DNA of 64,000 nucleotides from Treponema socranskii subsp. socranskii VPI DR56BR1116 = ATCC 35536 (GTDB lineage: Bacteria > Spirochaetota > Spirochaetia > Treponematales > Treponemataceae), in assembly GCF_000468115.1 (NCBI RefSeq), contig NZ_AVQI01000033.1, forward strand, positions 1 through 64,000, read 5' to 3'. The translations under genes and the position numbers were made by a program. The notes under the pieces were generated by a model. The model had not been told where the DNA came from. It saw only the letters and a list, made by a program, of their open reading frames with translations, and searched no databases. Shown here piece by piece: positions 45,151 to 54,245 of this stretch (the stretch's first letter is position 1; every line of letters starts with the position of its first letter).

Positions 45151-45603
45151 ATGAATAAAAAGAAAACGATCACGGAAGAACGGATTTTTTTATTATGTCT
45201 TTTGACTGCGTTGATTGTGTTTTTTACGCAGTTGAGAGAAATTCCTCAAAGCGGACGTACGTATCCCATGGTATTGCTTATCGTCGGTATAGCTCTGTGC
45301 ATATATATAATAATTTTTAAAGCAGGAAAAAACGATACAAATACGGTTCAAAAACGTCAAACCGTCGATTGTATAATTTTAAGCGGTATGGTTCTTTTGT
45401 ATATAGTAATGCAAAATTCGGCAGGGTATATTATTTCATCGTTGGTATTTTTATATGCAGCATTATTCTTTTTAGGTTTAAAAAATAATAAATTGCTGTT
45501 TTTTTTATATCCTATTTGCATTACTTTGTTCATCTATCTTTTGTTTAATAAAGTATTGCATGTCTTATTGCCTGAAGGATTCTTAAGCGCTATCGCATTA
45601 TAG
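45151..45603 (+). CDS. tctB: TTT transporter small membrane protein TctB (cassette 3)
   Basis: 150 residues, four hydrophobic segments, basic inner loops. Placed between tctC and tctA (9-bp gap to tctA), which fixes the identity. Confidence 0.8.
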   Translation: MNKKKTITEERIFLLCLLTALIVFFTQLREIPQSGRTYPMVLLIVGIALCIYIIIFKAGKNDTNTVQKRQTVDCIILSGMVLLYIVMQNSAGYIISSLVFLYAALFFLGLKNNKLLFFLYPICITLFIYLLFNKVLHVLLPEGFLSAIAL

Positions 45604-45612
45604 GAGTCGATC

Positions 45613-47100
45613 GTGTTTACAAATATTGCTTTAGGAGTTGCAGGGGTATTTACGGTATACAATCTGCTTTTTATGTTGATAGGGCTTATCGTCGGTATAA
45701 TCTTCGGAGCCTTGCCCGGATTCAGCGCAACTATGGCGGTGGCGGTCTTCGTCCCTTTTTCATACGTCTTGGATGCGGGGACGGCGATGCTGCTTTTAAG
45801 CGGCGTGTATTGCGGCGCGATTTACGGAGGATCTATTCCGGCAGTATTATTGGGTATTCCCGGTACACCTGCAAGCGTCCCGACATCGATGGAGGGACAC
45901 CCGCTGTTGAAAAAAGGAGAAGGCGGTCAAGCGCTCGGCATTGTAACTTTTGCTTCTTCTTTCGGAGGTTTGCTGTCGTCGATCGCATTACTTATTTGTG
46001 CGCCGTTGCTGGCGCTAATCGCGATGCGTGTAGGTCCTCCCGAACAAATGATGGTCGCTGTTTTCGGTCTGTCGGTTGTTTCGATGCTTTCCGAAAAAAA
46101 TATGGCTCGAGGTATTTTTATTTGTTTTGTCGCTTTGGCGATTGCGTGCATAGGGCAAGATCCCGTACTTGGATTTCCGCGGTTTACATTCGGAAATTAT
46201 AAATTATCCGGAGGACTTGAAGTCGTTTCCATTTTAATAGGCTTATTCAGTTTGCCTGAAGTTTTTAAAATGATAATTTCCATCCGCAATGAAAAAGAAA
46301 TAAAAATCTCTTTTTCCGACAGCAAAGTCAAAGTACCGTGGAAAATCATAAATAAAAATTGGTTTAACCTGCTTCGATCATCTATCATCGGGATTATTGT
46401 CGGTATCATACCGGCGGCAGGGCCGGATATCGCTTCGTTTCTTGCGTACAACGAATCAAAAAAGGCAAGTAAAAATAAAGATACGTACGGGCACGGAGCA
46501 TACGAAGGGCTTATCGCATCCGAAAGCGCCAATAACGGGGTAACGGGAGGTTCCCTCATCCCTTTGCTTACTTTGGCAATTCCCGGATCAGCGCCGGCCG
46601 CTATTTTTCTCGGAGCGATGATTATAAAAGGTTTGCGACCGGGCCCGCTGCTTTTTACGAGCCATGCTTCTGAAGTGTATACGCTGATTGTCGGTTTTGC
46701 CGTCATAAATATAATAATGCTGTTCGTGGGTTTGCTCTTTTGTAAAATTGCTAAAAAGATTCTATTTATACCGAAACAAGTGCTCGTAACCCTTATCATT
46801 ATACTCACTGTTGTCGGCTCGTATTCGATTCAGCAAAACATAACCGACGTTATAACGATGTTTATTGCAGGCGTCATAGGATACTTTTTAACAAAATACG
46901 ATTATCCGCTTTCTCCGATAGCACTCGGCTTACTGCTCGGCCCGATGCTGGAAGAATCGATAATGCTCACGACTACGATGTATTCCAATTTTTTTATGAT
47001 CTTTACGCGACCCATCGTTGATATTTTCAGTCTTTTTATTATCGTTTCTTTGTTTTGGCCGTTGATAAGTAAAAAATTAAAAACAGAGGTTAGAAAATGA
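45613..47100 (+). CDS. tctA: TTT transporter large membrane protein TctA (cassette 3)
   Basis: 495 residues from GTG 45613 (AGGAG upstream). Signature segments GLIVGIIFGALPGFSATMAVAVFVPF and SANNGVTGGSLIPLLTLAIPGSA. It overlaps the amidohydrolase gene by 4 bp. Confidence 0.93.
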   Translation: MFTNIALGVAGVFTVYNLLFMLIGLIVGIIFGALPGFSATMAVAVFVPFSYVLDAGTAMLLLSGVYCGAIYGGSIPAVLLGIPGTPASVPTSMEGHPLLKKGEGGQALGIVTFASSFGGLLSSIALLICAPLLALIAMRVGPPEQMMVAVFGLSVVSMLSEKNMARGIFICFVALAIACIGQDPVLGFPRFTFGNYKLSGGLEVVSILIGLFSLPEVFKMIISIRNEKEIKISFSDSKVKVPWKIINKNWFNLLRSSIIGIIVGIIPAAGPDIASFLAYNESKKASKNKDTYGHGAYEGLIASESANNGVTGGSLIPLLTLAIPGSAPAAIFLGAMIIKGLRPGPLLFTSHASEVYTLIVGFAVINIIMLFVGLLFCKIAKKILFIPKQVLVTLIIILTVVGSYSIQQNITDVITMFIAGVIGYFLTKYDYPLSPIALGLLLGPMLEESIMLTTTMYSNFFMIFTRPIVDIFSLFIIVSLFWPLISKKLKTEVRK

Positions 47101-48275
47101 AAATCTTTGCATCCCGCATGTTGGCAGGACCTCAACTCGAGCCAAAGACAAATCAAATGATAACGATTGACGACGGGAAAATACTGTCCATACAAGCGGG
47201 ATCCGATGCAGGTGCCGATATCGTCTTTGGTGCGAAGACGACAGTAATGCCGGGTATGATCGACTGTCATTCTCATCTTGCATTGGATGCGCGGATACCC
47301 GATCATCTTAATTCGACGAACGATTCTGAAAAAAAACAATTATTGCGGGCACTGAAATCGGCACGAGATGATTTGGCTGCCGGTATTACCGGGTTACGAT
47401 GCGTAGGGGATCGATACTATATCGATGTAATGCTCAGAGATCTTCAAAAAACCGGAAACTTACAGCTGCCGTGGATGGCGGTCGCCGGTATAGGCATGAA
47501 AGGATTACATGGACACGGGTATGTAGGGAAGGGGTTTTCAGGGACGGAAGATTTCAGACGACAATGTCGGGAAAATATATATCATCACACGGATTGGCTC
47601 AAAATATTTATGACGCAGGGTATTCCTCCTGCAAAAAGCGATGCGCATCTCAATTGTTTTCTCACGCAAGATGAAGTACATGTTGTAGTAGAAGAGGCAC
47701 GAAACTGCGGTTTGAAAGTCAGTGCGCATTGTATCGGCGGCAAAGCGCTTTATCACTGTTTGAATGCAGGAGTCGATGTAATCGATCATTGTTATTGGGT
47801 TACGGATGCGGAAATCGAAGCTTTGATAAAAAACGGTACCTGCGTTTGTTTTACGTCGGGTATTATTATGGACGATTCTCGGCTGCCCATGATTCCGTCG
47901 AGCCATGCCGACGCGGTTTTAAAATCGAGAGATGAAGTACAAAAAAGACTTTCAAAATTGGTTGCCGCCAAACCTCGTTTTATTATCGGTACGGACGCAT
48001 ATCACGGACTTTTATATCGTGAAATCGGATGGATGCATCGTTTGGGAATGGATATCAAAGAAGCGATAAAAGGTATAACCGTGTATGCAGGCGAAGTGCT
48101 GGAGCGAAAAACAGGACAATTAACTGTCGGCTATGACGCAGATTTGATCGCCGTTAGAGGAGATCCACTAACCGATTGGCAGGCATTGTCTGACGTTGAT
48201 ACCATTATAATACATGGGAATATGATTCAAACAAGCGATATATTTTGCAACAACACTATGGAGGTAACAGTATGA
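47097..48275 (+). CDS. amidohydrolase-family metal-dependent hydrolase
   Basis: 392 residues. Imidazolonepropionase/dihydroorotase-like superfamily: metal site GMIDCHSHLALDAR (HxH), later His residues in VSAHCIGGKALYHC and VIDHCYW, and the Asp in FIIGTDAYHGL. Hydrolyses an amide, ester or cyclic imide. It starts inside the tctA stop codon and overlaps the next gene by four bases, so all are translationally coupled. Together with the cyclase-family and racemase-like proteins it suggests degradation of a cyclic or amide-containing acid; no substrate can be named. Confidence 0.85.
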   Translation: MKIFASRMLAGPQLEPKTNQMITIDDGKILSIQAGSDAGADIVFGAKTTVMPGMIDCHSHLALDARIPDHLNSTNDSEKKQLLRALKSARDDLAAGITGLRCVGDRYYIDVMLRDLQKTGNLQLPWMAVAGIGMKGLHGHGYVGKGFSGTEDFRRQCRENIYHHTDWLKIFMTQGIPPAKSDAHLNCFLTQDEVHVVVEEARNCGLKVSAHCIGGKALYHCLNAGVDVIDHCYWVTDAEIEALIKNGTCVCFTSGIIMDDSRLPMIPSSHADAVLKSRDEVQKRLSKLVAAKPRFIIGTDAYHGLLYREIGWMHRLGMDIKEAIKGITVYAGEVLERKTGQLTVGYDADLIAVRGDPLTDWQALSDVDTIIIHGNMIQTSDIFCNNTMEVTV

Positions 48276-49090
48276 AATTATCTGTCGCAATTGCAAGTAA
48301 AGATGCGCTGCCCAGCGCATTTGTCGTATTTCGAGGAATCGACGCATCGATCAAAAAAGCTGCCGAATTGGGCTATGACGGTGTCGAGTTGGCACTGAAA
48401 AGTCCGGATGAAGTGGAAGCGGCTCGGCTGCGCTCTCTATTGCGTGAAACGGGATTATCGATTTCCGCCGTTTCAACAGGTCAAGTTTGGTCGGCAAGAC
48501 AGCTGTCATTCATGGATGAAGATAAACAAAAACGAAAAGAATTGAAAAAAACTTTTTGCGGTTTTATCGATCTTGCTTCCGATTTCGGCCAAAAAGTGAA
48601 TATAGGCCGTATTCGGGGTACTTTTAATGAACGGGATCGTTCTTTTTGTGAAGATTTATTTATCGATATGATTCGATATTTGGCGGAATACGCGGAAAAA
48701 AAAGGCGTATCTTTGATGATTGAGCCTGTCAATCGTTACGAAACGGATTTCATTAATAATACCGAAGAATGCGCTTTGATGATTAAAAAAGCCGGGTGCG
48801 GCAATTTGAAAATGATGCCCGATGTATTCCACATGAATATCGAAGATGCTCATATCGGCGATGCATTGCGCCGGAGCCATGAATATGTGGATTATGTCCA
48901 CTTTGCCGATACCAACCGTCATGCGCCCGGACAAGGTCATATGAACTGGGATGAGATATTTGCAGCCTTACATGATATCGGATATAAGGGCTGGACATCT
49001 GTAGAGATATTTCCCGTTCCGGATCCCGATACGGCTGCGAAACAAGCGATATCTTTTATAAAAGGAAAATACGCAAAGTATTACCGATAA
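48272..49090 (+). CDS. sugar-phosphate isomerase/epimerase-like TIM-barrel protein
   Basis: 272 residues from the ATG at 48272 (GGAGG upstream), overlapping the amidohydrolase stop by 4 bases. AP-endonuclease-2/xylose-isomerase-like TIM barrel: AAELGYDGVELALKSPDEV, MIEPVNRYETDFINN (metal Glu), MPDVFHMNIEDAH (Asp, His), HFADTNRHAPGQGHMNW and TSVEIFPVP. Enzymes of this group isomerise or dehydrate sugar acids and ketoses with a divalent metal. The last gene of the plus-strand arm. Confidence 0.87.
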   Translation: MKLSVAIASKDALPSAFVVFRGIDASIKKAAELGYDGVELALKSPDEVEAARLRSLLRETGLSISAVSTGQVWSARQLSFMDEDKQKRKELKKTFCGFIDLASDFGQKVNIGRIRGTFNERDRSFCEDLFIDMIRYLAEYAEKKGVSLMIEPVNRYETDFINNTEECALMIKKAGCGNLKMMPDVFHMNIEDAHIGDALRRSHEYVDYVHFADTNRHAPGQGHMNWDEIFAALHDIGYKGWTSVEIFPVPDPDTAAKQAISFIKGKYAKYYR

Positions 49091-49133
49091 TCGGGAGCTT
49101 CTAAAAACTGAATTTTGTCGCGGTACGCAATTA

Positions 49134-49340
49134 CTATTTCCCCGTCTCCGATTCTTTTTGCAGCCCCTCATTTGCGGCTTCCGCTTTGTCGAAATCGATC
49201 GGCGCAAAAGGCATCGCGAGTGCGTCGGCCGCTTCCTGTGCCGCTTTTTCCGAAGATTTTACGGTACACGATGCGGGAAAAAATGCGAACGCAAGCACGC
49301 AGAGTACGGAAAGCGGCAAAGCGATCTTTTTGATAATCAT
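49134..49340 (-). CDS. small predicted lipoprotein
   Basis: 68 residues: MIIKKIALPLSVLCVLAFAF then FPASCTVKSS, a lipobox with Cys at about 25, and an acidic, alanine-rich mature part (EKAAQEAADALAMPF, KAEAANEGLQKESE). AAGGAGG lies five bases before the ATG at 49340. It has no recognisable domain; spirochaetes carry many such small lipoproteins. Facing away from the Fe-alcohol dehydrogenase gene. Confidence 0.6.
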   Translation of the reverse strand: MIIKKIALPLSVLCVLAFAFFPASCTVKSSEKAAQEAADALAMPFAPIDFDKAEAANEGLQKESETGK

Positions 49341-49431
49341 ACCGGCCTCCTTTTTCATCATAACACAAGCTTGTAACGCAATCAACGTACGGGCAGTCAT
49401 ATAGTTTTTGGAAATGCTTGAAAGAAACTTA

Positions 49432-49460
49432 TTGCGCGCTTCGGCTAATCGATATATACT
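49432..49460 (+). promoter_or_regulatory. sigma-70 promoter of the bdhA-type gene
   Basis: TTGCGC (49432-49437), 17 bp, TATACT (49455-49460). Leader of about 85 nt with a hairpin, TACAAAGCGA (49493-49502) and TCGCTTTGTA (49520-49529). Confidence 0.65.
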
Positions 49461-49551
49461 GAAATCATCGAAACCGCAATTGAAGAAGCATGTACAAAGC
49501 GATGTCTGAAATATCGCCGTCGCTTTGTATTTCAAGTTTATAGGGGGTTGT

Positions 49552-50733
49552 ATGTTCAATTTTACATATTTTACGCCGACGAAAGTCGTTTTCGGAAAAG
49601 AGACGGAAAAGCAAATCGGCGCGCTCGTCGCGGAACAAAAATGCAAAAAGGTACTCGTCCATTACGGGAGCGGCAGCGTACAAAAATCGGGGCTTCTCGA
49701 CCGCATAAAAAAATCGCTCGACGAAATGCATATTTCGTATATTGAACTCGGCGGTGTCGTACCGAACCCGCGCCTTTCCCTCGTGTATCAAGGCATCGAT
49801 CTTGTTAAAAAAGAAAACGTCGATTTTATCCTTGCAGTCGGCGGCGGCAGCGTTATCGATTCGGCAAAAGCAATCGGCTACGGCGTTGCAAACGAAGGCG
49901 ACGTGTGGGATTTCTATGAACACACGCGTGTGCCGGAAGCGTGTATGCCGATCGGCGTCGTAGTGACGATTGCAGCGGCAGGAAGCGAAATGAGCAACAG
50001 TACGGTTATCACCAAAGAAGAAGGGCAGGTAAAGCGCGGCTGCAATACGGATTTTTGCCGTCCGAAATTTGCGATAATGAATCCCGAATTGACGATGACG
50101 CTTCCCGATTATCAAACCGCGTGCGGCTGTACCGATATCCTCATGCATACGATGGAGCGCTATTTTACAAACGGCGGCAATATGGAAATTACCGACAGCA
50201 TCGCCGAAGCGCTCATGCGCACGGTTATGATAAATGCGCGGATACTGCGTGACGAGCCGCAAAATTACGATGCGCGCGCAGAGATCATGTGGGCGGGAAG
50301 CCTTTCACACAACGGGCTCACCGGCTGCGGTAACGACCGCGGCGGCGATTGGTCGTCGCACGCGCTCGAACACGAATTGAGCGGTATGTTCGACGTCGCG
50401 CACGGCGCAGGACTCGCGGCGATTTGGGGAAGCTGGGCGCGCTACGTGTATAAGGATTGCCTGCCGCGTTTCCATAAGTTTGCCGTTAACGTCATGGGGA
50501 TTGCGGACGGTAATCCGGAAGAGATCGCACTGCGCGGCATTCAAGCGATGGAAAAATTCTTCCGCAAAATAAAAATGCCGACGAACCTCAAAGAGCTCGA
50601 CATCAATCTTTCCGAAGAGCAGATGAAAACGCTCGCGCACAAATGCAGCCTCGCGACGGGCGGCAAGCGCGGTTCTGCAAAAGTGTTATACGAAGCGGAT
50701 ATGTTCGAAATTTATAAAGCGGCAAATCAATAG
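49552..50733 (+). CDS. iron-containing alcohol dehydrogenase, BdhA/YqhD type
   Basis: 393 residues from the ATG at 49552 (AGGGGG upstream), starting MFNFTYFTPTKVVFGKETEK as in butanol dehydrogenases and YqhD. NADP(H)-binding VGGGSVIDSAKAIGYG; metal-binding CGCTDILMHTMERYF (Asp, His) and SHALEHELSGMFDVAHGAGLA (His, His). Reduces aldehydes to alcohols. Distinct from the island enzyme at 29588. Independent promoter and no partner gene. Confidence 0.93.
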   Translation: MFNFTYFTPTKVVFGKETEKQIGALVAEQKCKKVLVHYGSGSVQKSGLLDRIKKSLDEMHISYIELGGVVPNPRLSLVYQGIDLVKKENVDFILAVGGGSVIDSAKAIGYGVANEGDVWDFYEHTRVPEACMPIGVVVTIAAAGSEMSNSTVITKEEGQVKRGCNTDFCRPKFAIMNPELTMTLPDYQTACGCTDILMHTMERYFTNGGNMEITDSIAEALMRTVMINARILRDEPQNYDARAEIMWAGSLSHNGLTGCGNDRGGDWSSHALEHELSGMFDVAHGAGLAAIWGSWARYVYKDCLPRFHKFAVNVMGIADGNPEEIALRGIQAMEKFFRKIKMPTNLKELDINLSEEQMKTLAHKCSLATGGKRGSAKVLYEADMFEIYKAANQ

Positions 50734-50757
50734 CATAAACCCGCATCGAGTAAATTG

Positions 50758-51540
50758 TTAGAGCGCCTTCATCAGCGCGGCGATATTTTCCTGTACGACG
50801 CGCAGCAGCGCGTTCCGTTCGACTTTATCGGGAAAGTTCCGCCACACGACGTATACCGCTTTCGGCGCGACTTCGGCAAGCGGGCTGCCGACGGGGTTGT
50901 GCACGTTGTCGATGATTATATCGTAGCCGCCGCTTTTCGCATCCGCGATTTGATTCGCCGTCACACCCTCCGCTCCGAATATCGCCGCAACGGTAAAACC
51001 CAAATCGGCGGCGAGATAGCGCTGATGCGTGTGGCACAGAACTTTTGCATTCGATTTTCCTCTGCGCTCGATTTCCGCTTTCGCTTCTCGTATTGCGTTT
51101 ACGTAGAGCGCGAGGCGCGCTTCGTTTTCTTTTTCCGTACCCAGCTTTTCCGCGATTTTTGCCGTTTCGCTCGTCACAGTCGCAATCGAATTGTTGTTCG
51201 CAATTCGTATCATCTGCACAGTGCCGACGGAAGTGCCGAGTGTTTTCATCATACGCTCAAAACCGGCGTAGACGAAAAAATCGCTCGCTGCGATTTTTTG
51301 AATGTCGCTCACCGTCACTTCGTATTCCGGCGGATGGCGGAGGTTTGCGGGTGCGATCGTTTCGACGCCGTCCGCTCCTGCGATATCGGCAAAGGCGGCC
51401 GTCCACGACGTCGACGCAACGACGCGCGGTTTCGTTTCGGACGCACTTCGTACAGGAGAGCGCTCTCCGGTTTTTTCATTTGCAAAAAGTACCGCCCCTG
51501 CAAATGCGAGCAGTATGAAATTAATAATTTTTTTCATCAT
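50758..51540 (-). CDS. ZnuA/TroA-like metal-binding protein, orphan
   Basis: 260 residues. Signal peptide MMKKIINFILLAFAGAVLFA. The cluster A-I binding fold is recognised from VASTSWTAAFADIAGADG, NLRHPPEYEVTVSDIQ, and KVLCHTHQRYLAADLGF, the last with two His residues in place of the usual metal-site context. It lacks the His-rich loop seen in ZnuA and ends early (260 residues). No ATPase or permease gene is adjacent, so uptake would need partners elsewhere or the protein may act as a scavenger. Confidence 0.75.
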   Translation of the reverse strand: MMKKIINFILLAFAGAVLFANEKTGERSPVRSASETKPRVVASTSWTAAFADIAGADGVETIAPANLRHPPEYEVTVSDIQKIAASDFFVYAGFERMMKTLGTSVGTVQMIRIANNNSIATVTSETAKIAEKLGTEKENEARLALYVNAIREAKAEIERRGKSNAKVLCHTHQRYLAADLGFTVAAIFGAEGVTANQIADAKSGGYDIIIDNVHNPVGSPLAEVAPKAVYVVWRNFPDKVERNALLRVVQENIAALMKAL

Positions 51541-51662
51541 GTAAAGTCCTCCAAATATATTCAGACAAAACCGGTTTGCCGTCCCTTAAAATTACACAGG
51601 CGGCGTCCAAAAACTTCAGTTTATGGACAGTTTCCTTGTTAATGCAATTTTTTGCGGGCCGC

Positions 51663-52247
51663 TTATTTGCAGCTCATCCGCTTGAGTTCTCGCCCATCCA
51701 TATCGTACAGTGCGATTTCACCCTTTTCGTATACGGCAAATCCCGCAGGAGAGCCGTTCTTCGGAAGCGATGTCGAACCGGGATTGCATACAAGCACGCC
51801 TTCTTGCGTTTTATACAAATGCTGTTCGTGGATGTGTCCGAACAGTTCGATATCGTTCGGCGAAAGCGGCGGAATTTTGCTTCCGGCGACGACCGCTTCG
51901 TCCGACGTTTTTTTCGCCGGAGAATAGATATGTCCGTGCGATGCGAAAATTCTCACACCGTCATCGACGATACAGGCGTAATCCACAGAAATCGGAAAGG
52001 CAAGTACCATCTGATCGACTTCGGCATCGCAGTTTCCGCGGCACGCGATTATCTTATGTGCAAGCGGATTGAGCATTTGCGAGACAAGGGCGGGCGCATA
52101 ATTTTCCGGCAGCGGATTTCTCGGTCCGTGGTACAGCACGTCGCCGAGTAAAATAACTTTATCGCATTCGAGCGCTTGAAAGTGCGCAAGCGCTTTTTCG
52201 CACGCGGCGGCGCTTCCGTGAATATCGGACATGATAAAGTATTTCAT
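51663..52247 (-). CDS. yfcE: YfcE-like metallophosphoesterase
   Basis: 194 residues from the ATG at 52247, MKYFIMSDIHGS as in YfcE. Metal-binding motifs: SDIHGS, ILLGDVLYHGPRN, CRGNCD, SHGHIYS and GHIHEQH. The family hydrolyses phosphodiesters, with Mn. The ATG at 52247 is set by the promoter: TATGAT ends 7 nt upstream. There is no Shine-Dalgarno sequence. Confidence 0.9.
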   Translation of the reverse strand: MKYFIMSDIHGSAAACEKALAHFQALECDKVILLGDVLYHGPRNPLPENYAPALVSQMLNPLAHKIIACRGNCDAEVDQMVLAFPISVDYACIVDDGVRIFASHGHIYSPAKKTSDEAVVAGSKIPPLSPNDIELFGHIHEQHLYKTQEGVLVCNPGSTSLPKNGSPAGFAVYEKGEIALYDMDGRELKRMSCK

Positions 52248-52254
52248 AATACGA

Positions 52255-52283
52255 ATCATAACACGCTTAGCGTCTTTTGACAA
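52255..52283 (-). promoter_or_regulatory. sigma-70 promoter of yfcE, leaderless type
   Basis: Minus strand TTGTCA (52283-52278), 17 bp, TATGAT (52260-52255). The ATG at 52247 starts seven nt after the -10 box. Confidence 0.65.
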
Positions 52284-52342
52284 TGTTTTGAAAATATCTC
52301 ATTCGGGACAACAATATCGGAAATCATATTTTCCGTCCCGCA

Positions 52343-53125
52343 TCAGTGCGGCGGCTGCGTTTTTTGCAGTTCGTATAAAATGACCGATGCCGCCTGCGCG
52401 ACGTTTAAGCTCTGTATCGCAGGTTCGGCTCCTTCGGCGAACCCGGCAAAGGGGATGATGACGCATTCATCGCAGTTTTTGCGCACGTCGTCTGAGATGC
52501 CGTCCTCTTCGTTGCCGAGCACGATGAGCAACGGTTTTTCGCCGCGCATACCGGCAATTTCCGCAAGCGTTTTTTTTGCACGCAAATCGGTGCCGATCCG
52601 CATCATGCGTCCGCGTACCGCTTCCATAAAACGCGCAATCGAATTCGCCGAATAGATATCGACGAATTCCATGCCCCCTTGGGCGATGCGGTAGCTGCTC
52701 GTCGTAATGGCCGACTGCGATTCGTCCGCCGGGATAACGATGTTTTTCATACCGAAAAAAGCTGCGCTCCTGACGATTGCGCCGAAATTGTTCGCATTGC
52801 CGATGCGGTCGAGCACGAGCACGTTTTCGCCGTTTGCGATCCACTCGTCCGCGACGTCGGAATCGAGCGGCATAATTTTCGGCATAAAGATCATCGCGAC
52901 GACGCCCTGATGATGCACGGTTCCGGAAAGTTTTTCCAAATCGGCCGGCTCGACCAAATTATATATGCCGCCCTTTTTCGCAAGCTTTTTGCACAAGCCT
53001 CCGAAAAACGGCGCGGTTTCTTTTGTAAAATACAATCGGCGGATTTTTTTCCAATCTTTTTTTTCGAGCTTTTTTACGGCGGAAAGTCCGCACACCGCAA
53101 GTTCGTCGTTTTGTTTGTTTCGCAT
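52343..53125 (-). CDS. SpoU/TrmH-family RNA 2'-O-methyltransferase
   Basis: 260 residues from the ATG at 53125. SPOUT methyltransferase: substrate-binding N-terminal domain (residues 1-90) followed by VLDRIGNANNFGAIVRSAAFFG (motif 1 with NxGxxxR), IVLGNEEDGIS (motif 2) and SLNVAQAASVILYELQ (motif 3). Methylates a ribose in rRNA or tRNA; the target is unknown. ATG 53125 lies six bases after a TACAAT box and has no Shine-Dalgarno. Confidence 0.9.
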   Translation of the reverse strand: MRNKQNDELAVCGLSAVKKLEKKDWKKIRRLYFTKETAPFFGGLCKKLAKKGGIYNLVEPADLEKLSGTVHHQGVVAMIFMPKIMPLDSDVADEWIANGENVLVLDRIGNANNFGAIVRSAAFFGMKNIVIPADESQSAITTSSYRIAQGGMEFVDIYSANSIARFMEAVRGRMMRIGTDLRAKKTLAEIAGMRGEKPLLIVLGNEEDGISDDVRKNCDECVIIPFAGFAEGAEPAIQSLNVAQAASVILYELQKTQPPH

Positions 53126-53131
53126 GAATTT

Positions 53132-53160
53132 ATTGTAGCCGATTGCGCCGCACGTGACAA
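53132..53160 (-). promoter_or_regulatory. sigma-70 promoter of the SpoU methyltransferase, leaderless type
   Basis: Minus strand TTGTCA (53160-53155), 17 bp, TACAAT (53137-53132); ATG 53125 begins six nt later. Its position just downstream of the lacI-type gene (stop at 53184) shows the methyltransferase has its own transcript. Confidence 0.65.
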
Positions 53161-53183
53161 CGCGTTTTTTCGGTACGCTATTC

Positions 53184-54206
53184 CTATAGGTTGCCGGCGA
53201 TTTTAATAATCGTCTGTGTGATGTAGTCTTGGGGCGGCTTTTTGCCTTCTTCCATGAGATAGGAGAACAATCGCATGATGCCGATATAGCCTTGCGTTTC
53301 CGGCTCTTGGCAGATCGTAAAAGCAATGCCGCCTTCTTTAATAATTTTTTTAATCTCCGGCAAATCGTCGAACACGAGTAGCGCGATTGAAGAGCGACCG
53401 AGCTCTTTTATCGCACGGTATACTCCGGGGACGCCGCCTGCGACGACAAAGACGCCGGTGATTTCGGGATGCTCCGAAAGAATCGTGCGTGTGAGCGTAT
53501 ATGAATCTTCATTGTTGTCGAAAGCTTCTACCGTTTTAATAATTTCGTATGCAATGCCGTGTTTTGCAAGCCCGGAGCAAAATCCTTTGATTCTATCGTT
53601 GTGCCCGCGCATGTGGAATGAACCGCTTACGATTAATAATTTTTGTTTTTCTTTTGTGATAAGCGACAACATGCCCGCTGCGGTGTACCCCGCTTTTTTG
53701 TAGTCGGTGCCGACATAGCAGATTCTTCCGCTGTCGGGGATATCGGTGTTGACGCTGACGACGGGGATGCCGCCGTCCGTGAACGCGAAAACTTCCCGTT
53801 GCACTTCGGGTAAGTCGAGCGTTGTGATGCACATACCGCTGTAGCCTTTTTTTGTCGCTTTTTTTATCGCGGCGATATGCGTTTGCGCGTCGAATCCGCG
53901 TATGTGAATCAGCTCTACGCTTACGCCGTAATCTTTAAGCTCCGCTTCGGCTCGCCGAAATCCTTTGATGACATCGTTGAAAAACGGATTGTCTCTGTCG
54001 GGAAGCAGGCAGCCGAAGCGAATAGGCTGTTTGCGAGCTGCAAGCGCTTTGCCTGCGCGGTTCGGTATGTAGCCCAGTTTGTCGGCGATGAGAAGGATCC
54101 GTTTCGCTACTTCGGGTTTGACATCCTTTCTGTTGTGAAGCACGCGATCGACGGTTCCGCGGGACACGCCGGCTTTTGCCGCAATATCTTTTATCGTAAC
54201 AGCCAT
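53184..54206 (-). CDS. LacI-type transcriptional repressor of the fucI locus
   Basis: 340 residues. Helix-turn-helix at residues 2-48 (VTIKDIAAKAGVSRGTVDRVL), then a periplasmic-binding-like effector domain (FGCLLPDRDNPFFNDVIKGF). It follows the fucose isomerase gene by 39 bp and probably represses that operon through the palindrome at 55801-55830. AAAGG precedes the ATG. The N-terminus is canonical for LacI family members that sense sugars. Confidence 0.9.
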   Translation of the reverse strand: MAVTIKDIAAKAGVSRGTVDRVLHNRKDVKPEVAKRILLIADKLGYIPNRAGKALAARKQPIRFGCLLPDRDNPFFNDVIKGFRRAEAELKDYGVSVELIHIRGFDAQTHIAAIKKATKKGYSGMCITTLDLPEVQREVFAFTDGGIPVVSVNTDIPDSGRICYVGTDYKKAGYTAAGMLSLITKEKQKLLIVSGSFHMRGHNDRIKGFCSGLAKHGIAYEIIKTVEAFDNNEDSYTLTRTILSEHPEITGVFVVAGGVPGVYRAIKELGRSSIALLVFDDLPEIKKIIKEGGIAFTICQEPETQGYIGIMRLFSYLMEEGKKPPQDYITQTIIKIAGNL

Positions 54207-54245
54207 GTTCAGCCTTTTCGATATCGATCGAATGCCGAGCGGTTT

